A DNA stretch of 64,000 bases from Curtobacterium sp. ISL-83 (GTDB taxonomy: Bacteria; Actinomycetota; Actinomycetes; Actinomycetales; Microbacteriaceae), in contig NZ_JAGGPH010000007.1 of the NCBI RefSeq assembly GCF_018613895.1, positions 248,001 to 312,000 on the forward strand, given 5' to 3'. A program made the translations under genes and the position numbers. Numbering within the stretch: position 1 is the stretch's first letter; the number at the start of each line of letters is the position of its first letter. Below, piece after piece: positions 8,492 through 17,035 of this stretch. The notes below the pieces were generated by a model. It was not told where the DNA came from. It did not search any database and saw only the letters and a list, made by a program, of their open reading frames with translations.

Positions 8492-8497
8492 TCCGAC

Positions 8498-9046
8498 ATG
8501 AGCAGGTGGGTCGCGCTGCTGCGCGGGGTCAACGTCAACGGGATCACGATCAGGAGCGCCGAGCTCGCCGCACTGTTCCGCGAGCTCGGGTTCGAGGACG
8601 TGCGGACCGTGCTCGCCTCCGGCAACGTCGTGTTCTCCACCGCGGACGGCCCGGGCACCCCGGACGGCCCGGACGCCCCTGCCGCCGGAGCGCTGCGGTC
8701 CCGCATCGAGCGGGCACTCCGCGACCGGTTCGGCTACGACGCGTGGATCGTGCTCGTGCCGCACGGCTCACTCGCCGCCGTCCTCGACGGTTTCCCCTTC
8801 GACTCCGCACCCGACCGTCACGACTACGTCGTCTTCGGTTCGGATCCCGCGGCGTTCGACGACCTGCTCGCGGACCTGGCCCTCGACGAGTCGGTCGAAC
8901 GGGTGGCGCGCGGGGACGGCGTCGTCTACTGGTCGTGCCCGAAGGGCTCGAGCACGGACACGGCGTTCGCGAAACGGGCCGGCGCCGCGCGGTTCAAGCG
9001 CACGACGACGACCCGGAACGCGAACACCCTCCGCAAGCTGCTCTGA
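8498..9046 (+). CDS. DUF1697 domain-containing protein
   Basis: A 182-residue protein matching the DUF1697 family from end to end. It has the N-terminal WVALLRGVNVNG, then LGFEDVRTVLASGNVVFST, and the C-terminal TRNANTLRKLL. The biochemical role of the family is unknown. A Gly/Pro/Asp-rich loop (about 50-65, duplicated GTPDGPDAP-like units) interrupts the first half. The gene is converging on the SDR at 9054 with only 7 bp between the stops, and no terminator fits there. Confidence 0.88.
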   Translation: MSRWVALLRGVNVNGITIRSAELAALFRELGFEDVRTVLASGNVVFSTADGPGTPDGPDAPAAGALRSRIERALRDRFGYDAWIVLVPHGSLAAVLDGFPFDSAPDRHDYVVFGSDPAAFDDLLADLALDESVERVARGDGVVYWSCPKGSSTDTAFAKRAGAARFKRTTTTRNANTLRKLL

Positions 9047-9053
9047 CGCAGCG

Positions 9054-9821
9054 TCAGGCCTGGGGCGGCTGGCCGTTGCTCGCGGTCGTGCCGCCATCGA
9101 CGGGCAGGATCGCGCCGGTGATGAACGAGGCCGCGTCGCTGGCCAGGAACAGGATCGCTGCGGCGACCTCGTCCGCCCGCCCACCACGGCCGAGGGCGAT
9201 CCGCTCGCTGAACTTCGCCTTGAGGTCGTCGTCCTCCGCCTGCGACTCCGTCATGTCCGTCCAGATCAGGCCCGGTGCCACGGCGTTCACGCGGACGCCG
9301 AACGGCCCGTTGTCGAGCGCCGCGGCCTTCGTGAAGTTCGTCACGCCGCCCTTCGCCGCGTTGTACGGGCTCATCCGCCAGTCGGCGGCCTGCCCGGAGA
9401 CCGACGAGGTGTTCACGATCGACCCCTTCGTCTCGCGGAGCGACGGCAGCGCGGCACGGGTGCCGTAGAACACGCTCGACAGGTCCGTCTCGACGACGCG
9501 GCGCCATTCCTCGGGGGAGATCTCGGTGATGTCGCCCGAGGTGAACGTCCCCGCGTTGTTCACGAGGACGTCGAGCCGTCCCCAGCGGTCGACCGCGTCC
9601 GCGACCACGGTCTCCCACGCCTGCGGATCGGCGACGTCGCCCTGCAGCGCCACCGCCTGGTTGGTCGGCAGGGTGTCGGCGACCTCGCGCACCTTGTCCT
9701 CGACGCTGTCGACCAGCAGCACGTTCGCGCCCTCGGCGACGAACGCCCGAGCCGTGGCCGCGCCGATGCCGGAACCCGCCCCCGTGACGATCGCGACCTT
9801 GCCCTCGAACCGGTTGCCCAT
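9054..9821 (-). CDS. SDR family oxidoreductase
   Basis: A 255-residue classical short-chain dehydrogenase/reductase. The Rossmann signature is VTGAGSGIGAATA, the NNAG motif is in VLVNNAG, the catalytic Ser lies in NTSSVSG and the Tyr/Lys pair in YNAAKGG. ITGAILPVDGGTT at the end is typical of glucose-dehydrogenase or 3-ketoacyl-reductase relatives. An aspartate at the end of beta-strand 2 (LLVDS) suggests NAD rather than NADP. ATG at 9821 is preceded by an AGGAGACACC ribosome-binding site. Substrate unknown. Confidence 0.88.
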   Translation of the reverse strand: MGNRFEGKVAIVTGAGSGIGAATARAFVAEGANVLLVDSVEDKVREVADTLPTNQAVALQGDVADPQAWETVVADAVDRWGRLDVLVNNAGTFTSGDITEISPEEWRRVVETDLSSVFYGTRAALPSLRETKGSIVNTSSVSGQAADWRMSPYNAAKGGVTNFTKAAALDNGPFGVRVNAVAPGLIWTDMTESQAEDDDLKAKFSERIALGRGGRADEVAAAILFLASDAASFITGAILPVDGGTTASNGQPPQA

Positions 9822-9973
9822 GGTGTCTCCTGTTCCGTGGATGCACCCGGGCGGAGCCGTCGTCGGCGCCGTCGGGTGCGATCACTCACGCTGCTCGTCG
9901 GTGCCTGGACACCCTGCCGAGCTGGGCGCCGTGACGGGGCCGACCCGCGCCTCCCGGACGAGGGCGCCGTGCG

Positions 9974-12484
9974 TCAGGCCGTCGTCTCGTCCGCGTCCAG
10001 CCCGCGCTCCAGGGAGATCGTCGGGATCGACGCCGTGATGACCGATCCGTCGGCCCGCAGCGTGCCCTGGATGTCGCTCGTCGTCGGGGCGTGCCCGGAC
10101 ATGCGCGGTCCGTGGTGGGGCAGCGGCACGACGGTGGGTTCCGCGGCCGTGATGTCGAACTGCTGGTTGTGCACCCAGGCGGTGAAACCGTCGCCGGTCT
10201 CCACCGTGAACGTCAGGGTGTCCTGCTGCAGGTCCACCCGGACACGCGATCCGTGGACGGTGATCCGGTACGTCAGGCGGTCCCAGTGCATCGGCAGCCG
10301 CGGGTTGAAGGTCATCCGGCCGCCGTGGTCCCGCATGCCGCCGAACCCGTTGACGAGCGCACCCCAGATGCCGCCGGTCGACGCGATGTGCACGCCGTCC
10401 GAGGTGTTGCCGTGCAGGTCCGCCAGGTCGACGTACAGCGCGGTCTGGAAGTACTGGTCGGCGAGTTCGTGGTACCCGACCTCGGCCGCCATGATCGACT
10501 GCACGACGGCGGAGAGCGTCGAGTCGCCCGTCGTCAGCGCGTCGTAGTAGTCGAAGTCACGGCGCTTCTCGGCTGCGGTGAACTCGTGGCCCTGCAGGAA
10601 GAGCGCCAGCACGACGTCGGCCTGCTTCAGGACCTGGAACCGGTAGATCACCAGCGGGTGGTAGTGCAGCAGCAGGGGGCGCTTGGACTCCGGCGTGTTC
10701 TCGAGGTCCCAGAGCTCCTTGTCGAGGAACTGGGCGTCCTGCGGGTGGATGCCACGGTGCGGGTCGAACGGGATCTCCATCGACTCGGCGGCGTGCTCCC
10801 ACCCGAGGACCTCGTCCGGCTGGAGCCCGGTGCGCCGGACCATGCGCGCGTACTCTTCCGGGTCGTCAGCGGCGAGCTCACGGCACGCGTTGACCGCGAA
10901 CCAGAGGTTGGCCCGTGCCATCACGTTCGTGTACAGGTTGTCGTCGACGACGGTCGTGTACTCGTCCGGACCGGTGACCCCGTCGATGTGGAACTTCTGG
11001 TCGCCGTTGGACCTCCAGAACCCGAGGTCTTCCCACAGCCGCGCGGTCTCCACCAGGATGTCGATCGCCCCGCGCTTGAGGAACTCACGGTCGCCCGAGG
11101 CCCGCACGTACTGCATGAGCGCATGGGCGATGTCGGCGTCGATGTGGTACTGCGCGGTGCCTGCGGCGTAGTAGGCGCTGGACTCCTCGCCGTTGATCGT
11201 CCGCCACGGGAACAGCGCCCCGTGCTGGTTCAGCTCGCGTGCCCGAGCGCGGGCGGCGTCGAGCATGTTGTAGCGGAACCGCAGTGCGTTGCGGGCGACG
11301 ATCGGTGCCGTGTACGACAGGAACGGCAGGACGTAGATCTCCATGTCCCAGAAGTAGTGACCGCCGTACCCGGAGCCCGTGACGCCCTTCGCAGCGATGC
11401 CGTGGCCGTCGGTGCGGGCCGTCGCCTGGGCGAGCATGAACAGGTTCCACCGGACGGCCTGCTGGACCGCGGGCTGCCCGGCGATCTCGACGTCACTCCG
11501 CGCCCAGTAGTCGTCGAGCCACTCGCGCTGCCGCGCGAACACGTCGTCGACGGTCTCGGCACGGGCCCGGTCCAGCGTGCGGTCGCAGCGGTCGGCGAGC
11601 TCGCGCGCCGGCACCCCGCGGGACGTGTGGTACACCAGGGTCTTCGTCAGGCGGATCGGCTGTCCCGCCTTCGCCTGCACCCGGAAGACGTGCTTCGCGA
11701 GGTCGTCCTCGATCGACGACGACTCGTCCCAGCTGTTCTCGGTCTCGAGGTGGTGCTCCACCCCGACGCAGATCGTCATGCCCGAGCTCGACGCCTGGTA
11801 GCCGAGCAGGGAGCGCCCACCGGTGCTGCGCTTCAGCTTCGGTTCGAGCACCCGGTCGTGGAACGCCTCCGCCTTGCGCGGGTCGAAGGCGTTCGCCGCG
11901 GCCCGCATGCCAGCGTGGTACTCGTCCTGGACGTCCTGACGGTTGAGGATCTGGCTCGAGAGCAGGATCGACGCGTCGGCGTCGAGCACGGTGACCTCGT
12001 AGTCGATGACCGCCAGGTGTCGGTCGGTGAAGGACACTAGTCGGCGCGCACGGATGAGCACGCGCTTGCCGGACGGCGTCGACCACTCGGTCTCACGGAA
12101 CAGGTACCCGCCCCGGAAGTCCAGGCGCCTGGTGTGGCGGAGGATGTCCGCCTCGGCCAGGACCAGGGGTTCGTCGTCGACGTACAGGCGGATCACCTTG
12201 GCGTCGGGCGCGTTGATGATCGTCTGCCCGGTCTTCGCGAAGCCGAAGGCGTCCTCGGCGTGACGGATCGGCCAGATCTCGTGGAAGCCGTTGACGTAGG
12301 TGCCGTAGTGCAGGCCGCCCCGCCCCTCGTCGAGGTTGCCGCGGAGCCCGAGGTACCCGTTGCCGACGGCGAAGTTCGTCTCCGCGACGCCCTGCTCGTC
12401 CGGCGCGTACTCGGTCTCGACGAGCGCCCACTCGTCGATCGGGTACCGCACGCGGTCGAGGGGGTCAGAGGTGATGGGGTTCAT
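9974..12484 (-). CDS. Glycoside hydrolase family 65 disaccharide phosphorylase
   Basis: An 836-residue cytosolic enzyme of GH65, which splits alpha-linked disaccharides such as maltose, trehalose, kojibiose or nigerose with phosphate to give beta-glucose-1-phosphate. The general-acid glutamate is in GVTGPDEYTTVVDDN (about residue 508). The N-terminal domain has NGYLGLRGNLDEG, and KGVTGSGYGGHYFWDMEIY opens the (alpha/alpha)6 barrel. Length is usual for the family. The beta-phosphoglucomutase gene lies 75 bp upstream on the same strand, the common pairing that feeds the product into glycolysis. Start ATG 12484 has a CGGAG ribosome-binding site. Confidence 0.92.
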   Translation of the reverse strand: MNPITSDPLDRVRYPIDEWALVETEYAPDEQGVAETNFAVGNGYLGLRGNLDEGRGGLHYGTYVNGFHEIWPIRHAEDAFGFAKTGQTIINAPDAKVIRLYVDDEPLVLAEADILRHTRRLDFRGGYLFRETEWSTPSGKRVLIRARRLVSFTDRHLAVIDYEVTVLDADASILLSSQILNRQDVQDEYHAGMRAAANAFDPRKAEAFHDRVLEPKLKRSTGGRSLLGYQASSSGMTICVGVEHHLETENSWDESSSIEDDLAKHVFRVQAKAGQPIRLTKTLVYHTSRGVPARELADRCDRTLDRARAETVDDVFARQREWLDDYWARSDVEIAGQPAVQQAVRWNLFMLAQATARTDGHGIAAKGVTGSGYGGHYFWDMEIYVLPFLSYTAPIVARNALRFRYNMLDAARARARELNQHGALFPWRTINGEESSAYYAAGTAQYHIDADIAHALMQYVRASGDREFLKRGAIDILVETARLWEDLGFWRSNGDQKFHIDGVTGPDEYTTVVDDNLYTNVMARANLWFAVNACRELAADDPEEYARMVRRTGLQPDEVLGWEHAAESMEIPFDPHRGIHPQDAQFLDKELWDLENTPESKRPLLLHYHPLVIYRFQVLKQADVVLALFLQGHEFTAAEKRRDFDYYDALTTGDSTLSAVVQSIMAAEVGYHELADQYFQTALYVDLADLHGNTSDGVHIASTGGIWGALVNGFGGMRDHGGRMTFNPRLPMHWDRLTYRITVHGSRVRVDLQQDTLTFTVETGDGFTAWVHNQQFDITAAEPTVVPLPHHGPRMSGHAPTTSDIQGTLRADGSVITASIPTISLERGLDADETTA

Positions 12485-12559
12485 GCTGCTCCGGGGGGAG
12501 GGAGGTGGTGGGGGTGTCTGGTGCGGGCCGGGAGGCGTGGGTCGCCTGGGCCGTGGAGC

Positions 12560-13345
12560 CTACGGCGTGCCGGTGGCCGCGTCGGGCTCCGGTGCAGCGC
12601 CGGGCAGTTCGTCCAGCAGCTCCGCCAGGTCGCTGACGACCACGTCGGCCCCGTGCTCGCGGAGGGCGTCCGCCCCCGCGCCGCGGTCGACGCCGACGAC
12701 GAGCCCGAAGGCACCGTTCCGACCGGCTTCGACCCCGCTCGTGGCATCCTCGACCACGACGCACTCGGCCGCGGTCAGCCCGAACCGGCCGGCGGCGTCG
12801 AGGTAGGTGTCCGGCGCGGGCTTCCCCGCGAGGCCGTCCTGCCGCGCGACGAGCCCGTCGACGACGACGGGGAAGCGGTCGAGGATCCCCGCGGTCCGGA
12901 GCACCTGCGTGGCGTTCGCGGAACTGGACACGACCGCGACGGCCAGTCCGGCGTTGATCGCGGCGGTGAGGAACCGGAGCGACCCCGGGTACGGCGCGAC
13001 GCCGTGCTCGGTCAGTTCGGCCGTGAACTCCGCGTTCTTCCGGTTCCCGAGCCCGCACACGGTGTCGAGGTCCGGGGCGTCGTCGGGCGTGCCCTGCGGC
13101 AGGTCGATCCCCCGCGACCCGAGCAGGGAACGGACGCCGTCGTAGCGCGGCTTGCCGTCGATGTAGGCGAAGTAGTCCTGCTCGGTGTACGGAGCGACCC
13201 CGTGCGACTCGAGGTAGGGCGTGAACAGCCGGCTCCACGCGCGCATGTGGACGTCGGCCGTCGGCGTCAGCACGCCGTCGAGGTCGAACAGGAGGGCGCG
13301 CTGGTCGGCGAGTCGCGCGGGCGTGCGCCGGTCGGGCGTCGTCAT
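12560..13345 (-). CDS. HAD-superfamily beta-phosphoglucomutase-like enzyme
   Basis: A 261-residue HAD enzyme with the beta-PGM layout: FDLDGVLTPT (Asp21 nucleophile, Asp23), a helical cap containing YFAYIDGKPRYDGV, VVSSSANA, GKPAPDTYLDAA and VVEDATSGVEAGRNG. Such enzymes convert beta-glucose-1-phosphate to glucose-6-phosphate. Position just upstream of the GH65 gene on the same strand supports that role. ATG at 13345 was chosen because GGAAGG lies upstream and the longer frame only adds low-complexity residues. Confidence 0.9.
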   Translation of the reverse strand: MTTPDRRTPARLADQRALLFDLDGVLTPTADVHMRAWSRLFTPYLESHGVAPYTEQDYFAYIDGKPRYDGVRSLLGSRGIDLPQGTPDDAPDLDTVCGLGNRKNAEFTAELTEHGVAPYPGSLRFLTAAINAGLAVAVVSSSANATQVLRTAGILDRFPVVVDGLVARQDGLAGKPAPDTYLDAAGRFGLTAAECVVVEDATSGVEAGRNGAFGLVVGVDRGAGADALREHGADVVVSDLAELLDELPGAAPEPDAATGTP

Positions 13346-13386
13346 GGGCTGCCTTCCGAGGAGGGGCGGTGGATCGTGCTCGTGCG

Positions 13387-13392
13387 AGTCTA
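13387..13392 (-). promoter_or_regulatory. -10 hexamer TAGACT for the pgm/GH65 operon
   Basis: TAGACT on the minus strand, 41 nt before ATG 13345, leaving a short leader that contains the GGAAGG ribosome-binding site. The -35 is weak. Confidence 0.4.
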
Positions 13393-13430
13393 GGTCCGCT
13401 CCCGGGCCCCCGCCCCGTCGCGCCGCCGAG

Positions 13431-13449
13431 GTGTGGAAAGTGTTCACAC
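13431..13449. promoter_or_regulatory. Inverted repeat GTGTGGAA...TTCACAC in a divergent promoter region
   Basis: GTGTGGAAAGTGTTCACAC is an imperfect palindrome between the divergent phosphorylase operon and the amino-acid permease. It is AT-richer than its surroundings. It could be an operator, possibly for a LacI- or GntR-type regulator not present here. Confidence 0.35.
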
Positions 13450-13543
13450 AGGGCGGTCCTGTTGGGGAATGCCCGCGTCGCGCCGGTGCTGTGAGGACGT
13501 GGAGGAAGCGCCCGGAACGCTGATCAGGACGAGAGGCAGCTCC

Positions 13544-14899
13544 ATGACCAGCGACACCGCAGCACCACCGCAGGACGGCACGGGCTCGAAGCTCAAGCAG
13601 GCGATCACCGGCCCGCTCCTGTACCTGTTCATCCTCGGCGACGTCCTCGGCGCGGGCATCTACGCCCTCATGGGGACCCTGTCGAAGGACGTCGGTGGTG
13701 CGCTCTGGGCACCGTTGCTCCTCGCGCTGGTCCTGGCGCTCCTCACCGCCGGCTCGTACGCCGAACTCGTGACGAAGTACCCGAAGGCCGGTGGTGCAGC
13801 AGTCTTCGCGGAGCGTGCGTACAAGGTGCCGATCGTCTCGTTCCTCGTCGGCTTCTGCATGCTCGCGGCCGGCGTGACGAGCGCCGCGGGCTTGTCCCTG
13901 GCGTTCGCCGGTGACTACCTCGGCACGTTCGTCGACCTGCCGCCGATCCCGACCGCGATCGTGTTCCTGGCGCTGGTCGCCTGCCTGAACGCGCGGGGCA
14001 TCTCCGACTCGCTGAAGAGCAACGTCGTGATGACGATCATCGAGGTGTCCGGCCTCGTCATCGTGGTCGTCGTCGTGGCGATCATGCTCGGCGGTGGCGG
14101 CGGGGACGTCTCGCGCGTCGGGGCCTTCCCCGCCGGCGCGAACCCGGCGCTCGCGACCCTCAGCGCGGCGATCGTCGCGTACTACTCCTTCGTCGGCTTC
14201 GAGACGAGCGCGAACGTCGCGGAAGAGGTGCGCGAGCCGCGCAAGGTGTACCCGAAGGCACTGTTCGGCGCCCTTGCCACGGCCGGCGTCGTCTACGTGC
14301 TCGTCGGCCTGGCGAGCGCGATCGCCCTACCCGCGTCGAAGCTGTCCGGCTCGAGCGGTCCACTACTCGACGTCGTCGCCGCGTCGGGCGTGCCCGTCCC
14401 GGACTGGGTGTTCAGCATCATCGCCCTGGTGGCCGTCGCCAACGGTGCCCTCCTGACGATGATCATGGCGAGCCGCGTGACCTACGGCATGGCCGAGCAG
14501 CGCCTCCTGCCGAACACCCTCAGCAAGGTGCTGCCGAACCGCAAGACGCCGTGGGCCGCGATCATCGCGACCACCGTCGTCGCGATGCTCCTCACCCTGA
14601 TCGGGGACGTCGGCACGCTCGCCGAGACGGTCGTGCTCCTGCTGCTGTTCGTCTTCATCAGCACGAACGTCGCCGTCCTGGTCCTCCGGAAGGACCACGT
14701 CGACCACGACCACTTCCGGGTCTGGACGTTCGTCCCCGTGCTCGGGGTGGCCTCGTGCATCCTGCTCCTGACGCAGCAGAGCGGGCAGGTGTGGCTGTAC
14801 GCCGCGCTGCTCCTGGTCGTGGGCGTCGTGCTGTACTTCGTGGCCCGGTTCACGGGTCGCCGTGCCGGACGCGGCCACGAGGCGGGCGTGATCCGCTGA
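13544..14899 (+). CDS. APC-family amino acid permease
   Basis: A 451-residue integral membrane protein with about 12 hydrophobic helices, of the amino acid-polyamine-organocation superfamily. TM1 contains the unwound GAGIYALMG that binds substrate backbone in this fold; later landmarks are FVGFETSANVAEEVREPRKVYPKAL and SRVTYGMAEQRLLP. The closest general resemblance is to cationic or broad-specificity permeases, but the substrate cannot be read from sequence. ATG at 13544 has GAGAGG upstream. Divergent from the GH65 operon and convergent with the alpha/beta hydrolase. Confidence 0.88.
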   Translation: MTSDTAAPPQDGTGSKLKQAITGPLLYLFILGDVLGAGIYALMGTLSKDVGGALWAPLLLALVLALLTAGSYAELVTKYPKAGGAAVFAERAYKVPIVSFLVGFCMLAAGVTSAAGLSLAFAGDYLGTFVDLPPIPTAIVFLALVACLNARGISDSLKSNVVMTIIEVSGLVIVVVVVAIMLGGGGGDVSRVGAFPAGANPALATLSAAIVAYYSFVGFETSANVAEEVREPRKVYPKALFGALATAGVVYVLVGLASAIALPASKLSGSSGPLLDVVAASGVPVPDWVFSIIALVAVANGALLTMIMASRVTYGMAEQRLLPNTLSKVLPNRKTPWAAIIATTVVAMLLTLIGDVGTLAETVVLLLLFVFISTNVAVLVLRKDHVDHDHFRVWTFVPVLGVASCILLLTQQSGQVWLYAALLLVVGVVLYFVARFTGRRAGRGHEAGVIR

Positions 14900-14902
14900 T
14901 CG

Positions 14903-14942
14903 GCTGAGCCGCTGAGCCGCTGAGTCGCTGAGTCGCTGAGCT
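14903..14942. repeat. 8-bp tandem repeat GCTGAGYC x5
   Basis: Five consecutive octamers GCTGAGCC, GCTGAGCC, GCTGAGTC, GCTGAGTC, GCTGAGCT start three bases after the permease stop. A simple slippage repeat. Confidence 0.8.
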
Positions 14943-14976
14943 GGCGCGTGTCGCGCCTCCAGGCCGACGGCCGTCG

Positions 14977-15016
14977 GACGGGAGGCGCGGCACCAGGCCG
15001 CCACGCGCCTCCCGTC
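14977..15016. terminator. GACGGGAGGCGCG-family palindrome T2
   Basis: Arms GACGGGAGGCGCG and CGCGCCTCCCGTC pair perfectly (13 bp) across a 14-nt loop. Lies between the convergent permease and hydrolase genes. A separate palindrome CCGACGGCCGTCGG precedes it. Confidence 0.8.
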
Positions 15017-15043
15017 GACGGCGCAGCCGCTCCGCGACCGGCG

Positions 15044-15766
15044 CTACCGCAGGTCGCGGGCCCAGGCCTCGATCGCCGCGCTGATCTGCTGGCGGGCCTC
15101 AGTCCGGGGGATCGTCGCCGTCATGTCGCCCGGCTGCACGCCGTACGCCCCGAAGTCGGCGTGGTTCGCGCCCTGCACCTGGGTCATCGTCGCGGTCGAG
15201 GGCAGCAGGTGCCGTGCCGCGTCGACCTTCGCGGGTGTCGACAGCCCGTCCCGAGAGCCCGACACGCTGAGCACCTTGATGTAGGAGTGGCTCAGGTCGT
15301 TCGCGCAGTAGCTGCCGAGCAGCAGGAGCCCGTCCGCGTCGGGTGCGAGCTGGCAGGCCCGGACCCCGCCGAGCGAGTGCCCGCCGACCGCCCAGGTGCG
15401 GACGGCCGGTGCGTGGGACTCGAACGCCGAGAGCGGGCGCGTGTCGAAGAAGGCCAGGTGCAGCGTCGGCTTCGTGATGATGACCGTGGTGCCCTCGGCG
15501 ACGACCTGCCGGAACGTCGCCATGTAGGCGTACGGATCGACCTTCGCGCCGGGGATGAAAACGATCCCGACGCCGTCCGCGTCGCCCGTCGGGGTCATCA
15601 CGACCGAGTCGCCCGTGTCCCGCACGGCGACGCGGTCGTCCCGCCAGACCTGCAGGGCGTCGCTCCGCGTGCCCTGCATGACGATGTTCGCCCAGACCAG
15701 GAAGACGACCGCGATCAGGACGACGACGGCGACCACCCAGGCGGTCCAGCGGAGTGCTCGGTTCAC
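15044..15766 (-). CDS. Membrane-anchored alpha/beta hydrolase
   Basis: A 240-residue alpha/beta-hydrolase fold protein with an uncleaved N-terminal helix (about 7-27), so probably facing outside on a membrane anchor. The nucleophile elbow is GGHSLGG with Ser131. Candidate acid and base are Asp173 (GSRDG) and His202 (GANHADFG), in the right order and spacing. YCANDL and the C-terminal region resemble dienelactone-hydrolase-like or lysophospholipase-like proteins; the substrate is unknown. GTG 15766 is chosen because the longer frame adds an Arg-rich run ahead of the membrane helix. Converges on the amino-acid permease across palindrome T2. Confidence 0.82.
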   Translation of the reverse strand: MNRALRWTAWVVAVVVLIAVVFLVWANIVMQGTRSDALQVWRDDRVAVRDTGDSVVMTPTGDADGVGIVFIPGAKVDPYAYMATFRQVVAEGTTVIITKPTLHLAFFDTRPLSAFESHAPAVRTWAVGGHSLGGVRACQLAPDADGLLLLGSYCANDLSHSYIKVLSVSGSRDGLSTPAKVDAARHLLPSTATMTQVQGANHADFGAYGVQPGDMTATIPRTEARQQISAAIEAWARDLR

Positions 15767-15845
15767 GGTCGTCCTGCTTCCTGGGGGCGCTCGTCGTCGG
15801 CCGCGGCGGCATCGATCACGACGTGGTCCCATCCTGCCCGCTCGG

Positions 15846-16397
15846 TCACGGCTGCGGGGTGCCTCTGAGGGCTCGGCGCATCACGAGTTCGTGTCGGCCG
15901 TCGGGCAGTTCGTCGCCGGGTCGTCCGGACGCGACGAAGCCGGTCCGCTCGTACACCCGCTGCGCCACGACGTTGTCCGGCATGACCGAGAGTTCGAGCG
16001 TTGTGGCCCCGGAGTCGGCGGCCCATCGGGCGATCGCGTCGATGAGCGTCGTCGCGACTCCCCTGCCCCGGACCGAGGGGTCGACCCACATCGAGATGAG
16101 CTCCGCCGTCCCGGGTTCGTCGCCGGGGACGCCGCTGGCCATCCCCACGGGGCGCGGCTGCGGTCCGTCGAGCTGCTCCCCGTCGAACCGCGCTCCGTCG
16201 AACCGCGCTCCGTCGAACGCGAGCAGGTCGAGCCCACCGGGGAGCGACAGCCGGGTCCGCCAGCGGTGCTCGGGGGCGTCGACCCAGTCCGCGAGGGTCG
16301 ACCCGAACGCGTCGGGCGCCTCGGCGAGGGCTGCGAGGCGCACGGGGCGCCAGGTGCGCCAGTCGGCGGCGGTCACGCGGCGGAGTTCGATCGTCAC
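15846..16397 (-). CDS. GNAT family N-acetyltransferase
   Basis: A 183-residue acetyltransferase of the GCN5 superfamily. The acetyl-CoA loop is VRGRGVA (109-115), preceded by ELISMWVDPS and followed by NVVAQRVYERTGF. Residues 61-78 are an internal repeat, FDGAR FDGAR FDGEQ LDG, encoded by a tandem 15-bp DNA repeat in the loop between strands; it probably arose by slippage and looks tolerated. Acceptor substrate unknown. GTG start 16397 has TACCGT 6 nt upstream. Upstream lies repeat cluster C. Confidence 0.87.
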   Translation of the reverse strand: MTIELRRVTAADWRTWRPVRLAALAEAPDAFGSTLADWVDAPEHRWRTRLSLPGGLDLLAFDGARFDGARFDGEQLDGPQPRPVGMASGVPGDEPGTAELISMWVDPSVRGRGVATTLIDAIARWAADSGATTLELSVMPDNVVAQRVYERTGFVASGRPGDELPDGRHELVMRRALRGTPQP

Positions 16398-16403
16398 GTG
16401 CCG

Positions 16404-16409
16404 ACGGTA
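16404..16409 (-). promoter_or_regulatory. -10 hexamer TACCGT, leaderless geometry
   Basis: Minus-strand TACCGT ends 6 nt before GTG at 16397. Confidence 0.55.
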
Positions 16410-16500
16410 GCGGGGTGCGGGGCGGCCGGGAGCCCGTCGTCCCGACACGACGCCGTCGTCCCGACACGACGGCGTCACCGCGAGACGCCGCAGCCCGGCC

Positions 16501-16528
16501 GAGACGCCCCCAAATACCGCGGCGTCCC
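16501..16528. repeat. GAGACGCCGC-N8 element, degenerate copy C0
   Basis: Arms GAGACGCCCC and GCGGCGTCCC around CAAATACC; two arm substitutions relative to the consensus, spacing kept. Confidence 0.75.
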
Positions 16529-16639
16529 GTGGACCCGGCCGCGCCTCACGAGGATGGGGGCGTCTCGCACCCTTCACGCCCGGCCACACCCCGCGCCTCC
16601 CGACACGACGGCGTCACCGCGAGACGCCTCAGCCCGACC

Positions 16640-16667
16640 GAGACGCCGCCAGAAACCGCGGCGTCTC
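16640..16667. repeat. GAGACGCCGC-N8-GCGGCGTCTC element, copy C1
   Basis: Perfect 10-nt arms, loop CAGAAACC. Confidence 0.88.
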
Positions 16668-16778
16668 GAGGACCCGGCGGCGCCTCACGAGGACGGGGGC
16701 GTCTCGCACCCTCCACGCCCGGCCGCACCCCGCGCCTCCCGACACGACGCCGTCACCGCGAGACGCCGCAGCCCGACC

Positions 16779-16806
16779 GAGACGCCGCCAGAAACCGCGG
16801 CGTCTC
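16779..16806. repeat. GAGACGCCGC-N8-GCGGCGTCTC element, copy C2
   Basis: Perfect arms, loop CAGAAACC, 139 bp after copy C1. Confidence 0.88.
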
Positions 16807-16917
16807 GAGGACCCGGCCGCGCCTCACGAGGACGGGGGCATCTCGCACCCTCCACGCCCGGCCGCACCCCGCGCCTCCCGACACGACGCCGTCACCGCGA
16901 GACGCCGCAGCCCGACC

Positions 16918-16945
16918 GAGACGCCGCCAGAAACCGCGGCGTCTC
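16918..16945. repeat. GAGACGCCGC-N8-GCGGCGTCTC element, copy C3
   Basis: Perfect arms, loop CAGAAACC, 139 bp after copy C2. Confidence 0.88.
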
Positions 16946-17035
16946 GAGGACCCGGCCGCGCCTCACGAGGACGGGGACGTCTCGCACCCTCCACGCGCGC
17001 CCCGCCCGCCCGCCGCACGCGCCCCGCGCCGCGCG

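Larger units (their letters stand above)
16440..17000. repeat. GAGACGCC repeat cluster C (139-bp tandem period)
   Basis: The 638-bp gap between the GNAT gene and hxlA is occupied by about four tandem copies of a 139-bp unit; CGACACGAC recurs at 16462, 16601, 16740 and 16879. Each unit holds CGACACGACGCCGTC, a GAGACGCCKC word, one palindromic core and a GGGGGCGTCTCGC word. Later copies are nearly identical, which implies recent duplication or homogenisation. The period shifts frame at each copy, so the Arg/Pro-rich frames are not genes. Confidence 0.92.

Noticed and set aside
16546..17018. Three similar 60-64-residue minus-strand frames in repeat cluster C, like a small gene family
   Set aside because: They are the same 139-bp repeat read in successive frames; the period is not a multiple of three, there is no ribosome-binding site and the composition is Arg/Pro/Gly from GC-rich repeats.
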